A stretch of 50,189 bases of DNA from NCBI GenBank assembly GCA_020072805.1, contig JAIQGC010000044.1, positions 1-50,189 of the forward strand. Reading direction: 5' to 3'. The notes under the pieces were generated by a model. That model had not been told where the DNA came from. It did not search any database and was given only the letters and a program-made list of their open reading frames with translations. Positions 33,528-40,773 of this stretch are shown piece by piece. This DNA is from Terriglobia bacterium. GTDB taxonomy: Bacteria > Acidobacteriota > Terriglobia > Acidiferrales > UBA7541. Each line of letters begins with the position of its first letter. Position 1 is the first letter of the stretch. The position numbers and the translations under genes were made by a program.

Positions 33528-33704
33528 ATGAGCGACGAATCGCCCGCCACACCGCCCAGCAAAGCCGCGCACAAGCCTCCTCCACCTGTTCCCGCACCGG
33601 GCGCTCCCGCTCTTCATCGCGTCTGCATCCAGTGCAACAACATGTTCCGCGTGCCCCCCGAGTATTTCGACGCCAAGCAGTGCCCCAACTGCCATAAAGG
33701 ATAG
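33528..33704 (+). CDS. Small zinc-ribbon protein (58 aa)
   Basis: A short open frame with clear domain content: 58 residues starting MSDESPATPPSK. It has a Pro/Ala-rich, probably disordered N-terminal half (residues 6-28) and a C-terminal zinc ribbon with CIQC (33-36) and CPNC (52-55) enclosing NMFRVPPEYFDAKQ. The two CxxC knuckles and their spacing support zinc binding and argue that the frame is real. No Shine-Dalgarno sequence is present; an extended -10 box just upstream suggests a leaderless mRNA. It lies 22 bp before the ABC ATPase gene and could be co-transcribed with the NatAB-like exporter. Function is unknown. Confidence 0.75.
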   Translation: MSDESPATPPSKAAHKPPPPVPAPGAPALHRVCIQCNNMFRVPPEYFDAKQCPNCHKG

Positions 33705-33726
33705 AACCTGCGCCGCCGCAGCGCCC

Positions 33727-34482
33727 ATGATCGAAGCCCGCGACCTCTGCAAGCATTTCCACGATAAAAAGCGCGGCCTCATCCGCGCCGTCGATCACGT
33801 CTCCTTCACCTGCCAACCAGGCCGCATCTACGGCCTGCTCGGCGCCAACGGCGCCGGAAAAACCACCACCCTGCGCATGCTCGCCACCATCCTCGAACCC
33901 ACCTCCGGCGACGCCATCGTCGCCGGCCACGACGTCATCGAGCACCCGGAAAGAGTCCGCGCCGCCGTCGGCTTCCTCTCCACCGCCACCGCCCTCTACC
34001 CGCGCCTTACCGCCCAGGAAATGGTCGAATACTTCGGCCGCCTCTGCGGCCTCGATGAATCCACCCTCAAGCTTCGCGTGGACGACCTATTCGCCCGCCT
34101 CGAGATGGACTCCTACCGCGATCGCCGCTGCGACAAGCTCTCCACCGGCATGAAGCAGAAAGTCTCCATCGCCCGCACCCTCGTCCATGATCCCCCCGTC
34201 ATGATCTTCGACGAGCCCACCCTCGGCCTCGACGTCATGGCCGCGCGCTCCATCGTCTCCTTCATCCGCGAATGCCGCGACCGAGGCAAAACCGTCATCT
34301 TCTCCACCCACGTCATGAGCGAAGTCGAAAAGCTCTGTGATTCCATCGGCATCATCCACGATGGCAAACTTCTCGCCGAAGGATCTCTTGCCGACCTCCG
34401 CGCCCGATACGCCGAAACGGACCTCGAGGAAATCTTCGTGCGCATCGTCGCCCCGCTGGCCCCCGCCGAGGCCTCCTCATGA
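33727..34482 (+). CDS. ABC transporter ATPase (NatA-like)
   Basis: A 251-residue ABC ATPase for a two-gene exporter. Walker A is GANGAGKTT (near residue 40), the signature is LSTGMKQKVSIARTLV, Walker B is VMIFDEPTLGLDVM and the switch His is in VIFSTHVMSE. The best match by pattern is the NatA group, whose Bacillus member exports sodium ions; the substrate here is unknown. The start ATG 33727 lacks an obvious Shine-Dalgarno sequence. The stop overlaps the permease start as ATGA (34479-34482), so translation is coupled and the two form one transporter. Confidence 0.88.
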   Translation: MIEARDLCKHFHDKKRGLIRAVDHVSFTCQPGRIYGLLGANGAGKTTTLRMLATILEPTSGDAIVAGHDVIEHPERVRAAVGFLSTATALYPRLTAQEMVEYFGRLCGLDESTLKLRVDDLFARLEMDSYRDRRCDKLSTGMKQKVSIARTLVHDPPVMIFDEPTLGLDVMAARSIVSFIRECRDRGKTVIFSTHVMSEVEKLCDSIGIIHDGKLLAEGSLADLRARYAETDLEEIFVRIVAPLAPAEASS

Positions 34483-35696
34483 GCGCCCGCAACGCTCTCT
34501 GCATCTATCGCAAGGAGCTCACCGAATGGCTCCGCGACCGCCGCACCCTCATCTCCACCGTCGTCGTTCCCCTCCTGCTCTTTCCCCTGCTCACCGCCGG
34601 TTTCGCCGGAGTCGCCGGCTCCCTGCTCGAAAAAGCCAAGACCGGCGCCATCCGCGTCATGGTCCTTGGCGGCGCCGATTCCCCCGCCGTCCTCGACGAA
34701 CTCCGCCAGCTCAAGGATTTCGAAATCGTCCCCGCCGCCGAGAACTGGAAGGAACAGATCTCCTCGAAAAACCTCCGCGCCGCCGTCGCCCTCCCCGATA
34801 ATTTCCAGACTTCCCTGGCCACCGGCGAATCCGCCGAAGTGAAAATCTATTTCCACCAGGGCGACCTGAAATCCTCCCTGGACGCCAACCGCATTGAAAA
34901 ATCCCTCAAGGAGTACCGCGACCGCATCGTCCGTGATCGCATCGCCGCCCGCCATCTTCCCGATTCCCTCCTCCGCCCCTTCGCCGTCAAGCAGGAAAAC
35001 GTCGCCCCCGCCGAAAAAGTCAGCGGCGCCGCCCTCGGCGGCCTCATCGGCTACATGGTCCTCCTTCTGTGCATGACCGGCGGCATGTATCCCGCCATCG
35101 ACCTCACCGCCGGCGAAAAAGAGCGCGGCACCATGGAAACTCTCCTCACCAGCCCCGTCTCCCGCCTGCACATCGTCCTCGGAAAATTTTTCCTCGTCCT
35201 CACCGCCTCCCTGACCACCGCCGCGCTCTCCGTCGCCTCCATGGGCGTCTCCTTTCTCCTCGTCGGAAGAAACGCCGCCGCCCTGCACACCGCCCAGTCC
35301 GCAGACGCCCAGGCCTTGCAACTTCACGTCAGCCTCGCTTCCGCCGCCGCCATTTTTCTCCTCGTCCTCCCCACCGCCGTCTTCTTCTCCGCCGCCATGC
35401 TGGCGATCGCCCTCGTTGCCCGTACCACCAAGGAAGCCCAAAGCTATCTCATGCCCATGACCTTCCTGGTCATCATTCCCGCCGTGGCCGCCCTGCTCCC
35501 CGGCATCGAACTCACTCCCCGCCTCGCCGTCATCCCCGTCCTCAGCACCAGCCTGCTCATCAAGGAAATCATCTCCGGCACCTACCACTGGAACTACATT
35601 GCCCTCATCTTCGCCTCCACCTGCCTCTACGCCTCCGCCGCGATGTTCCTCGCCGTAAAAATGTTCCAGCGCGAATCCGTCCTCTTCCGCTCCTGA
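34479..35696 (+). CDS. ABC-2 type permease (NatB-like)
   Basis: A 405-residue ABC-2 permease. The first helix (TLISTVVVPLLLFPLLTAGFAGVAG) is followed by a large extracytoplasmic loop (about residues 50-185) and five further helices. GGLIGYMVLLLCMTGGMYPAIDLTAGEKERGTMETLLTSP contains the conserved E-K-E-R-G-T-x-E-x-L motif of NatB-type permeases. It starts by ATGA overlap with the ATPase gene, and the pair makes a complete exporter. A hairpin with a T-rich tail lies 20 bp past the stop codon. The transported substrate (ions, lipid or peptide) cannot be read from the sequence. Confidence 0.88.
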   Translation: MSARNALCIYRKELTEWLRDRRTLISTVVVPLLLFPLLTAGFAGVAGSLLEKAKTGAIRVMVLGGADSPAVLDELRQLKDFEIVPAAENWKEQISSKNLRAAVALPDNFQTSLATGESAEVKIYFHQGDLKSSLDANRIEKSLKEYRDRIVRDRIAARHLPDSLLRPFAVKQENVAPAEKVSGAALGGLIGYMVLLLCMTGGMYPAIDLTAGEKERGTMETLLTSPVSRLHIVLGKFFLVLTASLTTAALSVASMGVSFLLVGRNAAALHTAQSADAQALQLHVSLASAAAIFLLVLPTAVFFSAAMLAIALVARTTKEAQSYLMPMTFLVIIPAVAALLPGIELTPRLAVIPVLSTSLLIKEIISGTYHWNYIALIFASTCLYASAAMFLAVKMFQRESVLFRS

Positions 35697-35718
35697 TTTT
35701 TTTCTTGCTTATGTAGGG

Positions 35719-35736
35719 GCCGGCCTTTAGGCCGGC
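35719..35736 (+). terminator. Terminator-like hairpin after the NatB-like gene
   Basis: GCCGGCC (35719-35725), loop TTTA and GGCCGGC (35730-35736), followed by GCTTTTCTCTTTC. It lies just after the permease stop codon. The flanking TGTAGGGGC- form resembles dispersed short repeats, so it may be a repeat recruited as terminator. Confidence 0.6.
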
Positions 35737-35819
35737 GCTTTTCTCTTTCATCTTTCCCCGCGCCACACTCCCCAACAAATCTCCCTGACCCCTCACGCTC
35801 CTCACTCCCCTCCCACCAA

Positions 35820-35828
35820 TGCTAGAAT
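35820..35828 (+). promoter_or_regulatory. Extended -10 promoter of the ABC-2 exporter operon
   Basis: TGCTAGAAT, the same nonamer as at 33513, lies 9 nt before ATG 35838. It implies a leader of only about 3 nt. No clear -35 box is seen. Confidence 0.45.
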
Positions 35829-35837
35829 GACCTCTCC

Positions 35838-36902
35838 ATGTCTTCCGCCCCGCTCATCTCCGTAAAAAACCTTTCCAAACACTTCCGCACCTTTAAACGC
35901 CGCGAAGGCATCCTCGGCGGCCTCGTCAATCTCTTCCATCGCGACTACCAGACCCTCAAAGCCGTCGAAAACGTCAATTTCGAAATCGCCCAGGGCGAAA
36001 TGGTCGGCTACATCGGCCCCAACGGCGCCGGCAAATCCACCACCATCAAAATGCTCACCGGCATCCTCGTGCCCACCTCCGGCGAGATTTTTTCCAACGG
36101 CTTCGTGCCCTTCCGCCAGCGCGCCGACTACGTCAAGACCATCGGCGTGGTCTTCGGCCAGCGCACCCAGCTCTGGTGGGACATCGCCGTCATCGAATCC
36201 TTCAAGCTCCTCCGGCGCATCTACGACGTCTCCCAGCGCGATTTCGACGCCCGCATGGAACTCTTCGACCAGGTCCTGGCCCTGCGCGATTTTCTCCACA
36301 CCCCCGTGCGCAAACTTTCCCTCGGCCAGCGCATGCGCTGCGACCTCGCCGCCGCCCTCCTCCACAATCCCCCCATCCTCTTTCTCGACGAGCCCACCAT
36401 CGGCCTCGACGTCGTCGCCAAGGACCACATCCGCCAGTTCCTCAAAGTCATCAACGCCCAGTACAAAACCACCATCCTGCTCACCACCCACGACCTCGAC
36501 GACATCGAGGAACTCTGCCGCCGCATTATGATCATCGACCGCGGCACTCTCCTCTTCGACGGCCCCCTCGCCGGTCTCAAGGAGCGCCTCCTGCGCACCA
36601 AACAGATCAAATTCATCCTCCGTGACGGCGAACAAGCCCCCCGCCTCGCCGCCTTTGAAAAATCCCTCGCCGCCTACCCCGCCAACGGCGCTCTGCGCCT
36701 CGAACGCCTCGACGAACTCACCTGCCGCATCATCTTCGACCGCAAACTCATCTCCTCCGCCGACCTCATCCGCCAAATCCTCGCCGCCGTGGAAGTCCGC
36801 GACTTCCTCATCGAAGACGAACCCATCGAAGAAATCATCAAACGCATCTACGCCGGCGAAGACCCCGGCGGAGGCATCCCCGTGCCTGCGGCGCAACCAT
36901 GA
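35838..36902 (+). CDS. ABC-2 transporter ATPase (YbhF/DrrA-type)
   Basis: A 354-residue ABC ATPase of the type that serves paired ABC-2 permeases (DUF4162/CcmA-like). The N-terminus LISVKNLSKHFRTFKR is followed by an insertion with GGLVNLFHRDYQ. Walker A is IGPNGAGKSTT, the signature LSLGQRMRCDLAAALLH, Walker B ILFLDEPTIGLDVV and the switch motif LLTTHDLDD. The C-terminal 100 residues form the extra domain typical of this class, ending with the IEEIIKRIYAG tail. The stop overlaps the next start as ATGA (36899-36902). It is the first gene of a three-gene exporter operon. The substrate is unknown. Confidence 0.9.
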   Translation: MSSAPLISVKNLSKHFRTFKRREGILGGLVNLFHRDYQTLKAVENVNFEIAQGEMVGYIGPNGAGKSTTIKMLTGILVPTSGEIFSNGFVPFRQRADYVKTIGVVFGQRTQLWWDIAVIESFKLLRRIYDVSQRDFDARMELFDQVLALRDFLHTPVRKLSLGQRMRCDLAAALLHNPPILFLDEPTIGLDVVAKDHIRQFLKVINAQYKTTILLTTHDLDDIEELCRRIMIIDRGTLLFDGPLAGLKERLLRTKQIKFILRDGEQAPRLAAFEKSLAAYPANGALRLERLDELTCRIIFDRKLISSADLIRQILAAVEVRDFLIEDEPIEEIIKRIYAGEDPGGGIPVPAAQP

Positions 36903-37747
36903 CCACCGCCACTCACCTTCTCGCCGCCCAGAAAACTCCCCTGCGGGCCACGCTGGCCACCTACGGCGAATTCGCCCGCATCGGCTTCGTCAATATCCTG
37001 GCCTTCCGCCTGCGCTATTACACCGGCATCCTCACCTACCTCATCAACGTCACCGTCTACTACTTCATCTGGCGTGCGGTCTTTTCCCAATCCGCCGCGC
37101 CCATCGCCGGCTTCGCCCTGCCGCAGATACTCACCTACGTCAGCGTCGGCTGGATCCTGCGCTCTTTCTACTGGAACACCATTGATCAGGAGATGGCCCA
37201 CGAAGTCATCGAAGGCAAAATCGCCATGGACCTGATCAAACCCGTCTCCGTGCAGGCCATGTGGCTCTCGCGCGCCATGGGCGAATCCGCTTTCCGGCTG
37301 ATCCTGCTCACCGCTCCGGTCGCGGTCGTGATCTGGCTGCTCTTCCCGGTGCTCGCGCCCGCTTCGGCCGTACATTTTCTGCTTTTCTTTCTTGGCGCCG
37401 TCGGCAGTTTTTTCCTGATGGGCGCGATTAACTTCATGATCGGCGTCTGCGCCATCCCGCTCAAATCCATCCTGGCGCTCATCCGCGCCAAATTCTGGCT
37501 GATCGAGCTGCTCTCCGGCCTGCTCATCCCACTGCAATTTTTCCCCCGCCCGCTGCAACTGCTCTCCTCGGCTCTGCCCTTCGAGCACATCGCCTACACG
37601 CCCCTGCGCATTTATCTCGGCCTGCTCACTCCCGCGCAGTCGCTGCGCGTGATCGCCCTGCAATACGCCTGGGTCGTGGCCCTGCTCGGCCTCGGGCATC
37701 TCTGGTGGCGCCGCGCCACGCGAAAGATCACCATTCATGGCGGCTAG
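36899..37747 (+). CDS. ABC-2 family permease, subunit 1
   Basis: A 282-residue inner-membrane permease with about six helices of the ABC-2/DUF990-like group. YGEFARIGFVNILAFRLRYYTGILTYLINVTVYYFIW marks the first cytoplasmic helix and first membrane segment. VEGKIAMDLIKPVSV-like text (IEGKIAMDLIKPVSVQ) is a family motif between helices 2 and 3, where I-x-G-x-(I/L)-x-x-x-L-(I/L)-x-P is typical. It is coupled by ATGA to the ATPase gene and overlaps the second permease by 11 bp. The two permeases probably form a heterodimer with the ATPase. Members of this class export lipids or toxic compounds in other bacteria. Confidence 0.85.
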   Translation: MTTATHLLAAQKTPLRATLATYGEFARIGFVNILAFRLRYYTGILTYLINVTVYYFIWRAVFSQSAAPIAGFALPQILTYVSVGWILRSFYWNTIDQEMAHEVIEGKIAMDLIKPVSVQAMWLSRAMGESAFRLILLTAPVAVVIWLLFPVLAPASAVHFLLFFLGAVGSFFLMGAINFMIGVCAIPLKSILALIRAKFWLIELLSGLLIPLQFFPRPLQLLSSALPFEHIAYTPLRIYLGLLTPAQSLRVIALQYAWVVALLGLGHLWWRRATRKITIHGG

Positions 37748-38561
37748 AACGATGCGCAATTTTTTCTCTCAATTCCGCCGCCACGCCCTGCTCCTGGGCG
37801 ACTACTTCGCCCAGTACACCAAGGTCCGCGTCAGCTACCGCGGCGACTTCTTCGTCGCCCTTTTCACATCTCTCTCCGGCACCGTCTTTCAGTTTTTCTT
37901 CTACTGGTTCCTGCTCAAGCGCGTGGATTTTCCTCACTGGCGCAAGGAAGAACTCTTCTTCCTGTGGGGCTTCGCGCTCATTCCCTTCGGCGTCTTCAAC
38001 GTGCTCTCCCTCAACCTCTACGAATTCGGCTCCATCTACATCATGGAAGGAAAATTCGACCGCGTCCTTCTCCGCCCGCTCTCCTCTCTTTTTCAAGTGC
38101 TTTTTGAATCCTTCCGCATCGAATCGCTTCATGAAGTCGTGACCGGTCTGGTCATTCTCATCTGGGCCTCGCGCCATCTCGGCTACCACTGGACGCTGCT
38201 TGACGTGGCCCTGCTGGCCTTCTTCGGCCTCTGCGGCGGCGTCATCTACATTTCCGTCTTTCTCTTCCTCACCACCTTCTCCTTCTGGTTCGAGGATCGC
38301 ATCGGACTGCACCCGCCCTTCTGGAACCTCCTGGCCTTCGGCCGCTACCCGCTCTCCATCTACAGCAGCTACATCCGCTTCCTGCTCAGCTGGATCATTC
38401 CCTTCGGCTTCGCCACGTTTTATCCCAGCGTGCGCCTGCTGGGCCGCCCCGAATTCCGCTCCTACGCCGCGCTGGTTCCGCTGGTCGCCGCGGCCTCCTT
38501 CGCCGTCGCCGCTTTTTCCTGGCGCATCGGCCTGCGCCGCTATTCCTCCACCGGTTCATGA
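37737..38561 (+). CDS. ABC-2 family permease, subunit 2
   Basis: A 274-residue partner permease with six predicted helices. The family motif is MEGKFDRVLLRPLSSLFQVLFES, where E-G-x-x-D-x-x-L-x-R-P matches the corresponding motif in subunit 1. The N-terminus YFAQYTKVRVSYRGDFFVAL resembles that of subunit 1 as well, so the two are divergent paralogues. The start is either ATG 37737, overlapping the previous gene by 11 bp, or ATG 37752 four bases after its stop; I cannot decide between them. It is the last transporter gene; a hydrolase gene follows 52 bp later on the same strand. Confidence 0.85.
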   Translation: MAARTMRNFFSQFRRHALLLGDYFAQYTKVRVSYRGDFFVALFTSLSGTVFQFFFYWFLLKRVDFPHWRKEELFFLWGFALIPFGVFNVLSLNLYEFGSIYIMEGKFDRVLLRPLSSLFQVLFESFRIESLHEVVTGLVILIWASRHLGYHWTLLDVALLAFFGLCGGVIYISVFLFLTTFSFWFEDRIGLHPPFWNLLAFGRYPLSIYSSYIRFLLSWIIPFGFATFYPSVRLLGRPEFRSYAALVPLVAAASFAVAAFSWRIGLRRYSSTGS

Positions 38562-38613
38562 CCGCCCGTGGAGCGAACGACCGGGAAACTTTTCCGGAGG
38601 AAAAAGCGTATTG

Positions 38614-39645
38614 ATGAAGAGAGCCATGAAAATCATTCTTCGCATCGCGCTCGGGTTCGCGCTGCTCATCTCCGCGCTTTCCGCCTGGCTTGGCTGGCAG
38701 GCCGCTCCGGCCCTGCTGCATCTTCCGCGCCGGGAGTTCACCGCCGAGAACCGCGCTGCCGCCGCCGCGTTCTTCTCCCGCCGCGGTGCCGTCCTCGAAG
38801 ATTTTACGGTGCGCGCGCCCGACGGAGCCGCGCTGCGCGGATGGAAAGTCCGCGCCGAGTCCTCCACCGGCGATTGGGTTCTGCTTTTTCACGGGCAAGG
38901 CGATAACCGCGCGGGAATGATCAGCCACGCGGCTCTCCTGCTCGCCGCCGGCTACAACGTGGTGATGATGGATTCCCGCGCGCATGGAGCCAGCGGCGGG
39001 GACATCTCCACCTACGGATGGAAGGAGCGCGAGGATTCCCGCGCCGTGGTCAGCGCGCTCGAAGCCGCGGAGCACGTCCGGCATCTTTTCGCCCTCGGCG
39101 AATCCATGGGCGCGAGCATCGCCCTGCAATCCGCCGGCGCGGACCCGCGCATCGAAGCCGTGGTGGCCGAAGCTCCCTTCCGCGATCTCCGCGAAGCCGC
39201 CTACGACTACGCCGGGCTGCACTGGAGCCCCCTGCTGGGAAAAACTCTTTTCTTTCCCGGCGCGTGGGCCGTTATCCGCCGCGGCGAGCGCGACGCCGGC
39301 TTTTCCGCCGAGGAAACTTCACCGGAAAAATCTGTCGCCGCCCGCGCCTTTCCCGTCCTGCTCATCTGCGACGAAGACGACGTCGTTCTTCCCTGCCGCC
39401 ACAGCGAAAGCCTCTACGCCGCCGCGCGCGGCCCCAAAATCCTCTGGGAAGTCCCCGGCGCAACGCACACCGCCGCGCTGGGCGTGGCTCCCAAGGAGTT
39501 CCAGCGCCGCGTTCTGGGCTTTTTCGCCAGCACCGTTCCCGCGCCGCATGCCCAGGCCCTGCCTGCTCCCGACCCGGTCACAAAAACAGACGCCGCGAAT
39601 TCGACGGCTCGAGGAAAAATAACAATCGTGACGGTGGACCGATGA
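38614..39645 (+). CDS. Membrane-anchored alpha/beta hydrolase (BEM46/YqkD-like)
   Basis: A 343-residue serine hydrolase with an N-terminal signal anchor (IILRIALGFALLISALSAWLG), so the catalytic domain is extracytoplasmic. WVLLFHGQGDNRAGMISHAALL carries the oxyanion-hole HGQG, the nucleophile elbow is ALGESMGASIA, the acid is probably in LLICDEDDVVLP and the His is in GATHTAALG. This pattern fits the family of membrane-linked hydrolases near lysophospholipase/BEM46. The last 35 residues are low-complexity. ATG 38614 has CCGGAGG 13-18 nt upstream; ATG 38626 is the alternative. The much longer open frame upstream belongs to the permease region. The stop overlaps the next start as ATGA. Confidence 0.85.
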   Translation: MKRAMKIILRIALGFALLISALSAWLGWQAAPALLHLPRREFTAENRAAAAAFFSRRGAVLEDFTVRAPDGAALRGWKVRAESSTGDWVLLFHGQGDNRAGMISHAALLLAAGYNVVMMDSRAHGASGGDISTYGWKEREDSRAVVSALEAAEHVRHLFALGESMGASIALQSAGADPRIEAVVAEAPFRDLREAAYDYAGLHWSPLLGKTLFFPGAWAVIRRGERDAGFSAEETSPEKSVAARAFPVLLICDEDDVVLPCRHSESLYAAARGPKILWEVPGATHTAALGVAPKEFQRRVLGFFASTVPAPHAQALPAPDPVTKTDAANSTARGKITIVTVDR

Positions 39646-40139
39646 TTCGCGACGCCGCTATCTCCGATTTTCCGGCCATCCTGGCGCTCAACGCCGAGTC
39701 GGAACATTTCCTCAGCCCGCTCAGCCGCGCGCATCTTGAACACCTGCACAGCCAGGCGGCTTATCACCGCGTAGTCGAGCGGAATTCGGCCGTCGTGGCT
39801 TTTCTACTGGCCTTCCGCGAAGGCGCCGACTACGACAGCCCCAATTACCTCTGGTTCAACGCCCGCTATGAAAATTTTCTGTACGTGGATCGCGTGGTGG
39901 TCGCCGTGGCGGCGCAGGGAAAACGGCTGGGTGCGGCGCTCTACGACGATCTTTTCGCTTTCGCGCGGAAGGAAAAAATTCCCGTGGTGACCTGCGAGTT
40001 CTACATCCAGCCGCTCAACGAAGTTTCCAGCCGTTTTCATGCGCGCTTCGGCTTCCGCGAAGTCGGCACGCAATGGGTCGCGGACGGCAAAAAGCAGGTT
40101 TCCCTGCAGGAGGCTTCCACGCGGAGTTCCGGCGGCTGA
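39642..40139 (+). CDS. GNAT-family N-acetyltransferase
   Basis: A 165-residue acetyltransferase of the GNAT superfamily. It begins MIRDAAISDFPAILALNAES, the typical first strand and helix. The central strand YENFLYVDRVVVAVAAQGKRLGAALYDDL holds the acetyl-CoA pyrophosphate-binding motif (Q/R-x-x-G-x-G/A as QGKRLGA). The ending PLNEVSSRFHARFGFREVG is the usual N-x-x-S-x-x-(F/L)-x-x-x-x-G-F motif. The acceptor amine is unknown. ATG 39642 overlaps the hydrolase stop as ATGA, so the two are translated together. It converges with the receiver/HisKA gene, only 13 bp from its stop codon. Confidence 0.88.
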   Translation: MIRDAAISDFPAILALNAESEHFLSPLSRAHLEHLHSQAAYHRVVERNSAVVAFLLAFREGADYDSPNYLWFNARYENFLYVDRVVVAVAAQGKRLGAALYDDLFAFARKEKIPVVTCEFYIQPLNEVSSRFHARFGFREVGTQWVADGKKQVSLQEASTRSSGG

Positions 40140-40152
40140 GCGTGCCGCCGCT

Positions 40153-40773
40153 TCAAACCGCCGTGCGGGTGTGGCGTTCTTCGAGCTGCTGGCTCAAGCG
40201 GCGAACGGTTTCGCGCAGGCGCACGGCCAGTGCGGTGATGGTTTCCAGGCGCTGCTGGGCGTCCTGCGGCAGGCGGCCGTCATTCCTGCGGCGCACTTCG
40301 GTGAGCAGCAGTTCGGCATTGCCCAAAATTCCGGTGAGCGGATTGTTCAGCTCGTGGCGCAGAATTTCGCCGAAGTCCTCGTCGGACAGCCCGGCTTGCA
40401 GTTCCACCACCGGCAGAGCCACGGATTCGCGCCTGCTCTGCCACAGCCTCCGCTCGATCCGCGCCAGGACTTCCGAGAGTTGATTTCCGGACAGGGCGAT
40501 GAACTCCGCAGATTTGGCCGCCAGCAGCGGAGCCAGTTCCTCCTGGAAGTGCGGCGGGGCCAGCACGATCATCGGGGCAAAGCCCGAGAGCAGCGTCAGA
40601 GCCGCGGCCAGGGCTGGCGCGGGCTCCATTGCGCTTGCCGGCCCGCGGCAGGCGGATTCCTCCAGCACGATCAGGCCGGGATCTTCGTCCCAGGCCATGC
40701 GCCGGGCCTCATCGGGAGAAGCGGCCACGCGCAGTTGCAGGCCGGCCCCGGTCTTATCGGGACCCGCGCCCAC
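40153..40773 (-). CDS. Receiver-like/HisKA protein lacking an ATPase domain
   Basis: About 206 residues. Residues 12-110 look like a degenerate receiver domain (LRVAASPDEARRMAWDEDPGLIVLEE, then FAPMIVLAPPHF), with the phosphoacceptor position not clearly an Asp. Residues 125-200 form a HisKA dimerisation domain with the H-box EILRHELNNPLTGILGNAELLL. No HATPase_c domain follows, so it cannot phosphorylate itself and may accept phosphate or dimerise with other kinases. The start is uncertain: GTG 40773 lies inside a palindromic repeat and within the 3' end of the kinase gene (103-bp overlap), and the first residues (MGAGPDKTGAG) come from the repeat. It may once have been part of one protein with the kinase. 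Confidence 0.65.
   Translation of the reverse strand: MGAGPDKTGAGLQLRVAASPDEARRMAWDEDPGLIVLEESACRGPASAMEPAPALAAALTLLSGFAPMIVLAPPHFQEELAPLLAAKSAEFIALSGNQLSEVLARIERRLWQSRRESVALPVVELQAGLSDEDFGEILRHELNNPLTGILGNAELLLTEVRRRNDGRLPQDAQQRLETITALAVRLRETVRRLSQQLEERHTRTAV

Noticed and set aside
33727-38561. The ABC ATPases here supplying the ATPase missing from the MacA/TolC operon
   Set aside because: Both are NatA/DrrA-type ATPases coupled by start-stop overlap to their own ABC-2 permeases, a different class from LolD/MacB ATPases.
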